From Whitmania pigra (lineage: Eukaryota; Annelida; Clitellata; Hirudinida; Haemopidae): 64,000 bases of DNA. Below the pieces are notes generated by a model. The model ran no database searches, was not told the DNA's origin, and saw nothing but the letters and a program-made list of their open reading frames with translations. The stretch covers positions 4,826,001-4,890,000 of the forward strand of contig JAJTWR010000266.1 of the NCBI GenBank assembly GCA_021613335.1, given 5' to 3'. The position numbers were made by a program, and so were the translations under genes. Position 1 is the first letter of the stretch. Each line of letters opens with the position of its first letter. Of the stretch, positions 52,301 to 62,700 are shown in pieces.

Positions 52301-55300
52301 ATGAAAATAATAAATAAAAAATAAATAAAAATAATAAATTCAGAAATGAATGAAAATAAAAAAAATACAAAGAAAAACTGTCGACTTACGTTCTTCATCA
52401 ACAAGTCCTGCCAGAAACAACTGCCAGTCTTCGTTGTCCACGATTGGTGAATTGTGATCGGGCGAGTTCTGAAGGGGGTCGGGGTCTGCATTCATGGATT
52501 CAAGTTCTGCAATCGAGGTGTTCCTCAGTGGAACTTTCGATCTCGTCCTCAGAGCCACACTGTTGGACTTCTGGATGTCGTTGGAATGCGAGGAATTTAA
52601 TTTATTGTTGTTTAACAATATTATTATTTAACCTAATTTATTAGTATTTATCAAATTCTTTAGTTATTCTTCATGGAAGGAATACTTACATAATAGCATT
52701 GACTCTGTAATTTACTTTGCAAACACTATTTGTTATCAAATGCGTGAAGGCATTTTCAAACTCCTATCCAATAAAGCTTATCAATGAATTTATAGATGCA
52801 ACACAATTAGGCACAAATTAAAAGTCAGCCATATGGTGCTCATGAAATATTATATATTATACATATGTCAATGTCTTAATTAAATTATTATAATAATAAT
52901 AATAATAGTTTATTTCTATGGCGCCTTGTGCGTAGCGTCAGAGGCGCCTTGATTCTTCAAGGAACTTTTTGAAGAGATGGGTCTTCAGCTGGCGCTTGAA
53001 GAGCTCGAGCGTGGGCTGAGACCGGATGATGGGGGGCAGGCTATTCCAGACGGCGGGCGAGGCATCAGAGAAGCCTCGGTTGACGATGGATGATATGTGG
53101 ACAGGTTGATGGAGATGAATTATAGAAGATGAGCGGAGGCGATCGGGGATGTGACGGTGGCGAATGAGATGATGGAGATAAGGGGGGTTGAATGTGGTTA
53201 ATGTTCGATAAGTGAGTAGAGATATTTTGTAGATGATGCGAAGATGGATGGGTAGCCAGTGCAGTTGTGTCAGGGCCTCGGAGCTGGTGAGATAGGGATT
53301 AAGAAGAACAAGTTTGGCTAACTTGTTTTGAATGCACTGAAAGGAGAGGGTAAGAGAGGCTGGAGCGCCATACAGGAGGGAGTTGCAGTAGTCAAGGCGG
53401 GAGAGGACCAGGCTGCATGCGAGAACAGCAATCATGTCAACCGAGAGGAGTGGGCGGATGTGTCGTATAGCCCAGATGAGATGATTGCAAGATTTTGCTA
53501 TGGAGGAGGCATGCTGTTTAAAGCTGAGATGGGAATCAAAAGTAACGCCGAGAAGTTTTAGGGTAGAAGAAGAAGGGAGAAGGGTGCCGGCGATAGTTAT
53601 TGAAGATGGAGGGGATAGGTTTCTCAGTTGAAGAGGAGTGCCGATGAACATTATTTCGGACTTTTGAGGGTTGAGTTGAAGGAAGTTTACGAGGTGCCAG
53701 TCGTTAATGGCGTCTGTGCACCTTCGCAGATTGTCTAATTGAGCAGAGACGTTGTCGCTGGAGAGGACAGAGTAGAGACTCGTGTCGTCCGCGTATTGGT
53801 GGAAGGACACGTCAACATTTTTGACGATGTCAGACAGGGGTGAAGTGTAGGTTGTGAAAAGTAGGGGTCCCAGGACGGAGCCCTGGGGGACTCCAGCAAG
53901 GAGATCAACAGAAGAGGAAGTATGGCAGCCCAGCTTGACGTATTGGGATCTGTTGGAGAGGTAAGATTGGAGCCAAGAAAGTGCGAGGCCTTCGATGCCG
54001 AAGTCGGAGCGGAGTCTGTCTAACAGTATGATATGGTTGATGGTGTCGAAGGCTGCCGATAGGTCTAGACCGACCATAACGGCGCAGTTACGATTTCCAC
54101 AAATGTGAGATATATTGTTGAAAATATGGGAAAGAGCGGTCTCTGTGGAGAAACCAGGTCTGTAGGCGGATTGGAATAGAGAGAAGTTAGAGGACTTAGT
54201 AATATGGGGACTGATTCTAGAAAGGGTGAGCCTTTCTAGTAGTTTTGATATAGTAGAGAGGTTGGAGATTGGTCTGTAATTAGACGGGGAGCTAGGGTCG
54301 AGGCCTGGCTTTTTTAACAAGGGGAGTACCTAATTAACTGCCAACCTGAGTTTCTTCACTTTGAAGAATTAATTTCTTAATGGGCAGTGTACTTCTAGGT
54401 GGTCCCATGGATGTTTTTCCATCTTCTGCGCCCTATCAACAACACCACCCAAGAATCAATTGTAATAATAAACTATTTAATGGTTGAATGAACATACAAT
54501 CACAGAGAATCAAAGTCCATCTCAACATGGTTTGATCAATTTGGTTGGCTAGCTTAATTTTTAAGGATGTGCATTATTAGTTGAATAGCAAAATCTTGGC
54601 AACTCACATACTAAGAAATGTTAACTTAAATGAATGCAACTTTAAAAGGATGTCACTTTAAGCTACCTTTGCGTTTGGAGTGGTTGAACCACCTGCCAAG
54701 TTGTGGTTCTTTTCAGTGGTAACCTTCTTCATTTCAGGAGAGGAAATGGTGGATTTGGTGATGAACGGGGAACTGCATTCGCTGGCCCGTGACGAGGTCA
54801 CGCTTTCATCGTCGCTGGTGAGCTGCATTTAAAAGGTCACATTTGCGATCATTTTTATTGCATTGTTAAAAAGCAATTTCAGACTTGAAGTACTACAGTG
54901 TATCAGTTCAGACATTTAATAAATTAAATGCTTTTCATGAAAACCTCTCCAAAACTTGTCGATATTGATATTGATAATGACATGCCACATGCATTACTTC
55001 TTGTTGCTTACTTGCTGCTTATTGTTAACTGATGCATAGGAGTGTGCCAAGAATGACTGAACAACCAGGGAACTTAATAGAAAAATGTAAAAACGTAAAA
55101 ATGACTTTTGGATTGATCACAACCAACCTCGAGCTCCTCCAAGCTCGGAGCATATTCCTCGTCTTCTTCTTCCTCCTCTTCAAATTCGAGGTCTAGCAGA
55201 GTTTTGTTTTGGGGTCGAGGAGTTATGCTCCATGACTTTGGCACCTGAGACAATGTGGAAAGGTGTCATTAAGAATTTATTACACGAAGGCCTGTAGCCC

Positions 55301-56095
55301 GAAAACGATTTCAGGGGGTTCATTTTGTTATTTTTCAAAATCAAAAGATAATAATAATTTTAATTCATTGAAGAATGTCAGGTCAAATAATGAATAGGCC
55401 TTAAAATGAAGAATGAATTTGAATTCCTTTAGTGACCATTCAATCATGCCGACTTCCCCAATTCTTACTTCACTTAAAAAGATGTAATGAAATCAAAACT
55501 AAATATCCGTAACAATGCCTATTTGTGAGGTGGAAGGTTGCATTGGAAGGTTTTAAAAAATAAATTATCGTGTCCAACATCAGATGATTGTAGTAGAAAA
55601 ACTGATTGAAGTAATTGATGTAAGTGGAAAAGCCACCTGTCCTGACTTGAGAACTTCCTTGAGTTTGGAGCGTGTCATCTTCGGCTCAAAGATGGCTTCG
55701 TGGAGTTGTTCCTTCAAGTTTCCATTCTTCAATTGATTCCTGAACATCATTTGAACATCCTTGTTTGTTATGACTTGCTGAAAGTTACAAATTACAATTT
55801 ACAGTTGTTTCAATAATTTTTCATGAATCAATGTTAAGTAATTAAGAGCTTAAATAATCTACATAAATTATGATAATGTTTAAAATAATCATTAATTACA
55901 ATCGATAAAAATTCTCACGTATATAATGCTCCTGACATTCAGAGCAGTAAGATTTATTTTCTTGGATATTTCTTCCAATGCCTGATCCAAGGATGTTTGA
56001 GAAAGCTGATGTTCTCCTTCACCGCCATTTGTGTCCGTGTCGTTGTCGGTTGATGTTGCTTCTTCTTCTGTTTTATCAGAAAATTCTTTGTCCAT
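43312..56095 (-). CDS. GON4L: GON-4-like chromatin regulator
   Basis: Predicted 2,148 aa from 25 minus-strand exons: 55919-56095, 55637-55777, 55128-55244, 54667-54822, 54346-54432, 52390-52570, 51929-52051, 51067-51319, 50703-50850, 50444-50536, 50122-50233, 49872-50016, 49475-49634, 49154-49297, 49052-49083, 46346-48886, 46077-46194, 45728-45874, 45439-45612, 45163-45341, 45028-45100, 44769-44891, 43797-44644, 43573-43675, 43312-43383; all phases agree. Order as in vertebrate GON4L: FEPKMTRSKLKEV, acidic stretch, LRTRSKVPLR...DNEDWQLFLAGL, DPEYNF, HVQLLAQ, LAIGLNQFGH...LLRMRNLKRNR, NLKLKV; a large 847-codon disordered exon; two PAH-like (SIN3-type) helical domains (residues 1577-1743); a Cys/His cluster (1783-1805); and a C-terminal SANT/Myb domain starting WSRDDDKVLLEMC. 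Acts in nuclear transcriptional repression. The acceptor at 45612 is weak. An intronic LINE lies after exon 5. Confidence 0.93.
51469..51560. mobile_element. Solo hAT-type terminus in a GON4L intron
   Basis: CAGCGGTTCTCAACCT starts at 51469, the canonical Charlie-like hAT end. It is followed by tggcgatgcgacccatcag, another sequence typical of these elements. No reverse-complement right end was found downstream within the intron. It is related to the terminus at about 1999-2014 and is presumably a deleted copy. Confidence 0.55.
52884..54330 (-). mobile_element. 5'-truncated non-LTR retrotransposon with target-site duplications
   Basis: The element runs minus-strand from 54330 to a (TTA)n 3' tail ending at 52884. 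Perfect 7-bp duplications taattaa flank it (52877-52883 and 54331-54337). The reading frame enters at KKPGLDP near the start of the reverse transcriptase domain, so the 5' part (endonuclease and ORF1) was lost at integration. It is in the same orientation as GON4L, in the intron between exons 5 and 6, starting only about 8 bp from the exon 5 splice donor. Confidence 0.85.
52938..54320 (-). CDS. LINE reverse transcriptase, N-terminally truncated (Jockey/CR1/L2-like)
   Basis: An uninterrupted 460-codon minus-strand frame encodes most of a non-LTR reverse transcriptase. In order: NYRPISNLSTISKLLER, FQSAYRPGFSTETAL, GLDLSAAFDTINH, GVPQGSVLGPLLF, the catalytic FHQYADDTSLY, and a C-terminal thumb with LDYCNSLLYG. 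The catalytic aspartates (in AAFD and YADD) are intact. The frame begins at a non-ATG context because the element is 5' truncated, and it lacks the endonuclease domain, so it is a recent but non-autonomous insertion. The Jockey superclade assignment is from motif wording; a precise clade needs a tree. Confidence 0.85.
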   Translation of the reverse strand: MLKKPGLDPSSPSNYRPISNLSTISKLLERLTLSRISPHITKSSNFSLFQSAYRPGFSTETALSHIFNNISHICGNRNCAVMVGLDLSAAFDTINHIILLDRLRSDFGIEGLALSWLQSYLSNRSQYVKLGCHTSSSVDLLAGVPQGSVLGPLLFTTYTSPLSDIVKNVDVSFHQYADDTSLYSVLSSDNVSAQLDNLRRCTDAINDWHLVNFLQLNPQKSEIMFIGTPLQLRNLSPPSSITIAGTLLPSSSTLKLLGVTFDSHLSFKQHASSIAKSCNHLIWAIRHIRPLLSVDMIAVLACSLVLSRLDYCNSLLYGAPASLTLSFQCIQNKLAKLVLLNPYLTSSEALTQLHWLPIHLRIIYKISLLTYRTLTTFNPPYLHHLIRHRHIPDRLRSSSIIHLHQPVHISSIVNRGFSDASPAVWNSLPPIIRSQPTLELFKRQLKTHLFKKFLEESRRL

Positions 56096-57362
56096 TTGCT
56101 TCTGTATAATAATAGAGCATACTCATTATGCTTTTATCATTGTAAACTCTTTCAATCGTCAAGAAAATATTAAATCTAATCTTTACTAGAAATTACTAGT
56201 AGAAAATGTGGTTTGTCTTTATATTAGCAAATTTTTTATTAAGAAATTTTATGCATTTTTGAGCATTTTAACCCATACGTTATGCATAGATTTTAAGACA
56301 AACTAATTATTTAATATTTTCCTGATACTCAGCAAATTTGGAATTGCATTGACCAATTCACATTGAAATGTCACAGCATTTGAATTCTTGGACGTTTGGC
56401 AATTATCAGAGATTGTTTAAACAATCATCAAATGCCATTTAATTTTTTTCTAGATAAGAACTTTTTAGAAGTGATTGCATCAATTACAGAATTACACATG
56501 ATTTTATTGTTGCGAGAAGATTTGGCTCACAGTAACTCATTCTAAAAATCCAAGTTCATCTAGTTACAGTTATATCAAAAAAATAACATATCTTGCGTTT
56601 AATTATCGACTACATCAAATTCTTTGCAACTTATTTTGCTTAAATGAAAGTTTAGCTAAAAGTTAACTTTTATTGCATTAAAATAAACATACTTACAATC
56701 TTATTTTAGTATCTCAATGGTATATCCCTGTACAAAGTAACTTTAATCCTCAAAAACAAGCTAATCCGCAGATTTTATGTACAAAACAAGAATTGATAAA
56801 CATTCTAGTCTTTGCGCCATAGAACTCTCCAAAAACTCCAAATATTTTTAACTAAGGAGGATTTAACGGTAACAGAACAGACTATTACCACAATATTAAC
56901 TGGTCAATTTTTTCCTAGTTTAATTTTGCTATTAAAATTTAACGTTTTGCTTATAACAAAACTTCGAAGAGTTCACGGTGCTTACACACCCCAATTAAAT
57001 ACGTAATTAATTGCCCATCATCCTAACATCATGATTAAGCGACGTGATAAACTGTTTGTTCCATTTAGTAGCACAAGTTAACTCGAGCAAGTTAGCTCTA
57101 TTATTAGAACGATAATCTATAATGACGTGCAATACTTCGAGTAATGAAATAATGAAGTAACTACAGTAAACGTGATGATTGGAAACTTCGCGTGTCTCTG
57201 CTAATAAATCAGAGGATCAGAGTCGATCTGAACTCGACTTACGATGTCACTGGTGACTGATGTATGAACACTTGCTTCTGGTCATGTTACTAAGTCCACG
57301 TTAAGTACTTCACGTAAGAAGGCGCCGACCTCGCACGGAGACATTTAATTAAACCAGTGGAA
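56096..57362 (-). promoter_or_regulatory. GON4L leader and promoter region
   Basis: An acceptor (tatacag) ends six bases before the GON4L ATG at 56095, so the leader is spliced. A good donor, atc/gtaagtcg on the minus strand at about 57242, ends a likely non-coding first exon starting at about 57243 and running upstream. The first intron is therefore about 1.1 kb. No other gene is recognised here. Confidence 0.45.
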
Positions 57363-58023
57363 CAACTTTATTATTTTTTTTAATGAAATGGTGTTGACCT
57401 CATCAACCATTTATAATGTAACTATTAGTTAAATAACAAATAACAAAAGTGTCTTCATCTTACTGACTAGAATATTTTCATCGCAATAAATAAACTCGAG
57501 TATATAAAAGTATTCAGTTCCTAAACTTAACTCAGTCGCTTATTCTGAAAATACATGTTTTTAAACACTTCTTCAAGCACAGATGCGTTTTAGAACACTT
57601 ATTGAATCAGTCAAAAATAAAGAATCTTTGATTATAATAAGGAACAAATTTAAAATGTTACATTTATTTTTATAAACATGTGATAAATGATCGAAGAACT
57701 TCTTCCACTTTATTTTAAGCAGCTACTTCGTATGTGAATAAATGTTTTCATTCTTATAGAGGTTTTTGATACCACTGGAAGTTTGTTTCTTAGTAAAAGT
57801 TTTATGAATCCTGAATTCTAGTAACACTTAATTAATGCTTTTAAAGGCGCACGACAAAAGGAAATTCCTAAACTTATAATTTTCTTTGGTTATTTCATAA
57901 AAATGAAACGTTTTAAGAACAGTAAATCACAAGTAATTAATAAATATTTAAGAATCTACATTTTACAAACGACTCGAACCAGGTTTCGAACCCCATACCT
58001 TTCGTCCAAGAACGCATCACATC
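57363..58023. other. Intergenic spacer 3' of 7SL RNA
   Basis: AT-rich spacer with no supported gene. A segment at about 57970-57995 contains a B-box-like ggttcgaaacc (minus strand) but does not fold as a tRNA. It lies just beyond the 7SL terminator. Confidence 0.4.
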
Positions 58024-58029
58024 AAAAAA
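58024..58029 (-). terminator. RNA polymerase III terminator of 7SL RNA
   Basis: Six consecutive T residues on the minus strand directly follow the 3' end of the SRP RNA homology. A run of four or more T is the standard Pol III terminator. Confidence 0.75.
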
Positions 58030-58324
58030 GGAACGGGTCCAATTGTTTCGGCCGGGCTGAGAATCGAAGTCCATTCACGGGTGCGATCCCACTACTGCCC
58101 GACACGGGGACTTTTGCCTGCTGTGTTTCCACCCTGGGCCAGTCCATCCCTCCTTAGACAACCTGGCCACCCGAGGCTCCCCCCGGGCCGCCATATTGAT
58201 GCCGGGCTTAGTGCGGACACCCGATCGACATAGCACGACGACCCTCAGAACCCCCGACCTCAAACCGTCCTCCGTTCCCGGCCTCCAATAGCTGGATTAC
58301 AGGAGCACGCTACAACTCCCAGCC
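58030..58324 (-). ncRNA. RN7SL: Signal recognition particle RNA (7SL)
   Basis: About 295 nt on the minus strand aligns end to end with animal 7SL RNA. The 5' Alu domain begins near 58324 (GGCTGGGAG) and has the U-turn motif CTGTAAT (58295-58301). The segment GATCGGGTGTCCGCACTAAG (58207-58226) followed by GGCATCAATATGG is highly conserved. The S domain has CCAGGTTG-CTAAGGAGGG, an AGCAGG helix-8 motif (58117-58122) and CAGTAGTGGGATCGCAC (58083-58099). It ends before a T6 terminator. SRP RNA scaffolds the ribonucleoprotein that targets secretory proteins to the ER. Local GC content is far above the flanks. It is complete with an upstream CRE-like element, so it looks like a genuine gene rather than a retro-pseudogene: there is no poly(A) tail. 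Confidence 0.93.
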
Positions 58325-58385
58325 GACAGAATTTGTTTAAAATTCATACTTATGTGCTTCTGATAAGATTTTGTGTGACGTTTTT
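58325..58385 (-). promoter_or_regulatory. 7SL upstream promoter with CRE/ATF-like site
   Basis: On the minus strand a CGTCACA word, read TGACG on plus at 58376-58380, lies about 52-57 bp upstream of the proposed 7SL start. Human 7SL genes have an ATF/CRE site at about -50, so position and motif both fit. An AT-rich patch lies at about -20 to -30. The link is by analogy. Confidence 0.5.
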
Positions 58386-59788
58386 GAGACGTTTATTTAC
58401 AAATAAAATGTTTTTTCTATAAATTTATCACGCTTCTAACTTAAGTAAAATAAATCACTGTAGATGTTGTTATTTTATTTTACAATCGGCAGATGGCAGA
58501 CATGATTTAAATTTATCGACTTTGAAGCTTACGTCTTTCATTTCGATAGGATAACCCTTGATTTCATTTCAATATTTCAGCGGTGACGCATTCAAACAAT
58601 ACAAAGAATATTTATTATAAATTCATTCATTAATATTTTTATTGGCGAATTATTTAAATAATGTGATGAACCCAAACGTCCGTCTGTAACCAATGGGAGG
58701 TAATTACGTTCATGACGTCATGAGAGCATTCAATATGTCGCTATTCCCGTTGTCGAATTTGTTCTCATTGTTTGCTCCAGTCGGCATAATTAACTGCAGT
58801 GAAATACAATCCCACGCATCAGATTTTTATTCCATCGAGATCTTCAGTTAAACAAAGCAACAATGACAATGAAAATAACAAATAAATTAACATCGACAAA
58901 TAATAAATTCAAAAGCTAATAAGATCAGTTATTAACAATATTGGTTACAGACATCAATTAGCAGCAATTATTAGATTCGAGAGATTTCAAGGTTGAAATA
59001 TTTCAGGGTTTCAAGTAATTGTTGCCTCATTTGGCGCTGAAGAATTCCAAAGCGTCTTCTGGCTTCAATGAACCTCTCAAGACTTAACAAATGTCTTTGT
59101 TGATGGAAGCTTATTTCTCATTCAAGAAATAATTGGAGGAATGTTGGCGATAAAAAAAAGTATAAATAATAATAATTATAAAAGTGACTAAAGTAATATC
59201 AATAATTACAATTTAATGCTAAAATGTATCTTGCTTTTGAAATGTACTCTCAAAAATTCTATTTAATAGCTGAAGTAGATGGTAACGGAGTAATACCTTA
59301 TGGAAATAAAATAAAATAAAATATTCAAAGTGATCATTTGAAGCAACAAATGATTAGATGTATTTATCTAATTCATTTTAAAATATACTTAGTACATTTA
59401 AATCAGTGAGAAAATATTTTAAAGTTATTTTTAATATTTTGGAGTGAAAATACGATGAAGATTGCAATATACAATTCAAATATGAAGTTGCTAAGAATTT
59501 ATCAAAATGATAAAACAAACTAGTATATTAGCTAGACGTCATTGTGCTTAACTGGAAATTGGACTAAATAATGAAATAATGTTTAATTATTGAAGTGATA
59601 TCTAAGTCATATTAAATGAAAGCTATGTCTTAATTACATATATATTGGTAACACTCCTACATCCTCCTCATAATCACTATCTTAATTAATTATTAATACA
59701 ATTCATATTGCAAGTAATAAAAACAAAAGAAATAATATCATAATCAGCATCATCTCTGCAATAATAACGACCATCATCATATTTCTGC
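58386..59788. other. Intergenic region with CCAAT and CRE motifs; GPCR 3' UTR
   Basis: CCAAT at about 58690 and a full palindromic TGACGTCA at about 58712-58719 sit close together, looking like a promoter, but no gene start is recognised next to them on either strand. The remainder up to the GPCR stop at 59789 is AT-rich and probably 3' UTR of that gene. No coding sequence is supported. Confidence 0.4.
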
Positions 59789-62700
59789 TCAGACTTCTTC
59801 GATTTCCTCCAGGAAGGTCTTAGTATTGAAGGTGTTTCGCCTGTTGTACTGTCTGTCTTCAGCCACCTCAAGAAACGATTCCTTGCGATTAACTTGAAGG
59901 TAACCTGGTCGAAAGTTCACGAGGTTCACGCTGTTGTTGTCGCCCCAGTCGCTGTAGCGTCTCGAAGCCGTGAAGTTGTCTTTGTGAAGACCACCACGAC
60001 AGAAAAAGTCTACAAAGACTCTTCTAAACCTCTGCCCTGTGAGGCAGTAAAGGATAAAGTTGATGGCGTGATTGACGTAGACGAAGATATTATACATTGG
60101 TTTAAAAATGTAGTATCCCTCATTCTTCTCCCAGTATTCCCTGCCAACGTACAGGACAACGCTGGGCGTGTTGCAGACGAGGAAGCAGATGCTGGCAGCC
60201 AAGCACATTGCAGTCATCTGGACTAGAGCCTTGTTGTTGATTGACTGGACGCTCGTTACTGCCAAAGTCCTCTGCTGCTGGGGACTTTTGTTTCTGGGGA
60301 GAGAAAGCGATGTCTGAGTCGAGTATCTGCTTTGAATGGAAGTTCTTCCAGGTATTTGGAGATCACCTGGATTGGCAATGGAGTGCCTTGAAAGATTCAG
60401 TGACGAATTGGAGGCATGCGTTTCCGAGAACGATTTTTTAACTTTCGGCGTATCTTTACTGATTGCTTGGGAACTTGTTCTTTTGTGGAGGGATGCGGTT
60501 GACTCAGCGGTGGGTTTTCTTGCTGTCGTGCTGGTTGCGCAAGACTTTTTGCTGATGGAAAACATGGATTTCACGATGAAGAAGTTGCAGATGCTGATGA
60601 TGATGGCGGGAAGGCCATTAACAAAAACGAACACAATCCAGGATCTAACATACGACTCAAAGTACTCGTAGCCAGGTTCAGTGGTACCGCAGAACTTTCT
60701 GATGAAAAGTTGTTTTGTTACTTTGTCCATTTTGTATTGAATGCCTCTCGTCCAAAACACGTGGGCATTTTTTGCCACAGCCACCATGATGACCACGCTG
60801 GAAAAATACCGAGCTCTGTGAGCGGTGCAAACTGCTTTTTTTCTAAGCGGATGGCAAACTGCCACGTATCTGTCGAGTGTGAAGATGACCAGTGTCCACA
60901 CTGAAACATCGGCTGCTGAGTAGAAGAAAAACTTCTCTATCTTGCAGGTTATCGGGTGGATATTCTGCAAAGGGTGGGCAAAGTTTTGATTTAAAAGTGG
61001 AATGATATGTTGAAAACATCCACAATTAATAAATGTTTCAATGTCCATCAATGCATTTCGACAACAGTTTGAAGATTTCACCTTTAATTTCTATACTTCA
61101 TAGTTTAAAATTTATTACAAAATTTAAAAGCTTTAAATTCTGGTAACAATGATAATATTTAATTATTAATAATTTATTAATTTAGTTATTATTACTAATT
61201 ACTATTTCTAACAAAACAAATGTTCAGTCAAACCTTGAACGGTGCATCGAAACATATTTCAAACCACTCTGGGGTCAATCCAATCAAGGTAACTGTCAGG
61301 TCTGCAATGGCCATTACTGACAAATGAACACAAGTTGATGTTCCTGCATAATTTATAATACTAATACTTTGAATAATAATAATAATAATAATAAGTTTGA
61401 ATGTCAGTTCAAAAATATTCTCAACAAGTTCCAAATTACAAAAAGATTAGTTTATAAATTGTATTATCCGATATGTTCAAACAAAAGCTCAATCGATGAA
61501 CTTTCGTTTTAACAAGGTGGTTGCAAGTTTATATCTTTGTTCGCAATTTGTGGTCATTTTTTTAAGGTAATCACATATATTTACATATTTATATTTTTTT
61601 TTATATTTTGCATGTTTTATTACTTTCTGGTTATTATTAGTAACCCTAGTTATATGTTTATTTTGTCTTAACAACAACAAGATGCAAGTAAAGTGAAGCG
61701 TCGAGTGAAAACAAAGTGGGTGGCAAGTTGTTCAAGTAATTTTTGCCTCCAATATGAAACATTGTTGCTCCACTTGATGAAGCAGGAATACTTTAAGTGC
61801 TTTAAAAGTTCAGTATGATGGGATGTTAAAAAAGATATTGCTATTGAAAGATCTCACATAATGAGATCAAATCTTACAAAGTTGTGCATTGGAATGCTTA
61901 AAATGCTAACACACGGAATAACTGCTGAATGAAAACTATTGAGATAAAAGCGAGGTTTTCCAAATGCCTTTCCTGTTTTCAAATGAAGACATAGTTGTGA
62001 TCTGACTAGAACGTAAATCTGGAAATTTGTCATTTTAGAATAAAAACAACACCCTTCCATGGAAAAGTTTTTCAGATTACCGCCCAAAACGCGGAACTCA
62101 CTCTGCACTAAGTATGATCAGAATGCATCCAATTGCAATTCCAAATAGCACCGGGGAAAATTGATCAATAAAACTGATCAAATGTTCGATGAAGAACTAA
62201 ACCCAATTGAACGATTTTTGATGAAACAAAAGTTTGTTGGACGAAAACATGTTAAAGAGAGGATGGTCACTTTAGATGATATTTTGATGAGAATAAAGAT
62301 GGATTACAAAAAAAGCAGACAAGATTAGATGTTTTACTGGAATAAGTTGGATCTCAACATCTTATGAGTACTACTATCAGTTGAACTCTGCACCATGAAC
62401 TACTTGATGTTCCAAGCAAATAGCATCTGCTCCAACATGCTAATCAACACCGCCAGTAAGTACTTAACTGGGCGAGCGGTTTCTTTAGAAATCGTGTTTA
62501 CAATAATAATAAGTGTTGAAGATGCAAATTTTATTTCAAATGTCATCGTGGTTGTTTCTTGTTTTACGGTTTTACTTTTTTATTTTTATTTTTTTGTTTA
62601 TAAATTTTTCGTTTTGTTGAATAAACACGTTCGAACAACTATTCGAAGAATTTGAATATTCGAATGACCGATTAGTTCGCATAATCGACACTCAATTGCC

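Noticed and set aside
57960..58000. tRNA-like B box ggttcgaaacc (minus strand)
   Set aside because: No A box, no foldable acceptor or anticodon arms; probably chance near the 7SL terminator.
58075..58263. Minus-strand 62-codon ORF
   Set aside because: It lies wholly inside the 7SL RNA; the open frame is a by-product of GC-rich RNA sequence.
62200..62340. NPIE-containing short frame resembling a mariner C-terminus
   Set aside because: Only a few residues match, with no DDE motif or TIRs nearby; too weak to call.
62395..62655. Hydrophobic plus-strand ORF in GPCR intron
   Set aside because: Low-complexity Phe/Val stretch from AT-rich DNA, antisense to the GPCR gene, no splice context.
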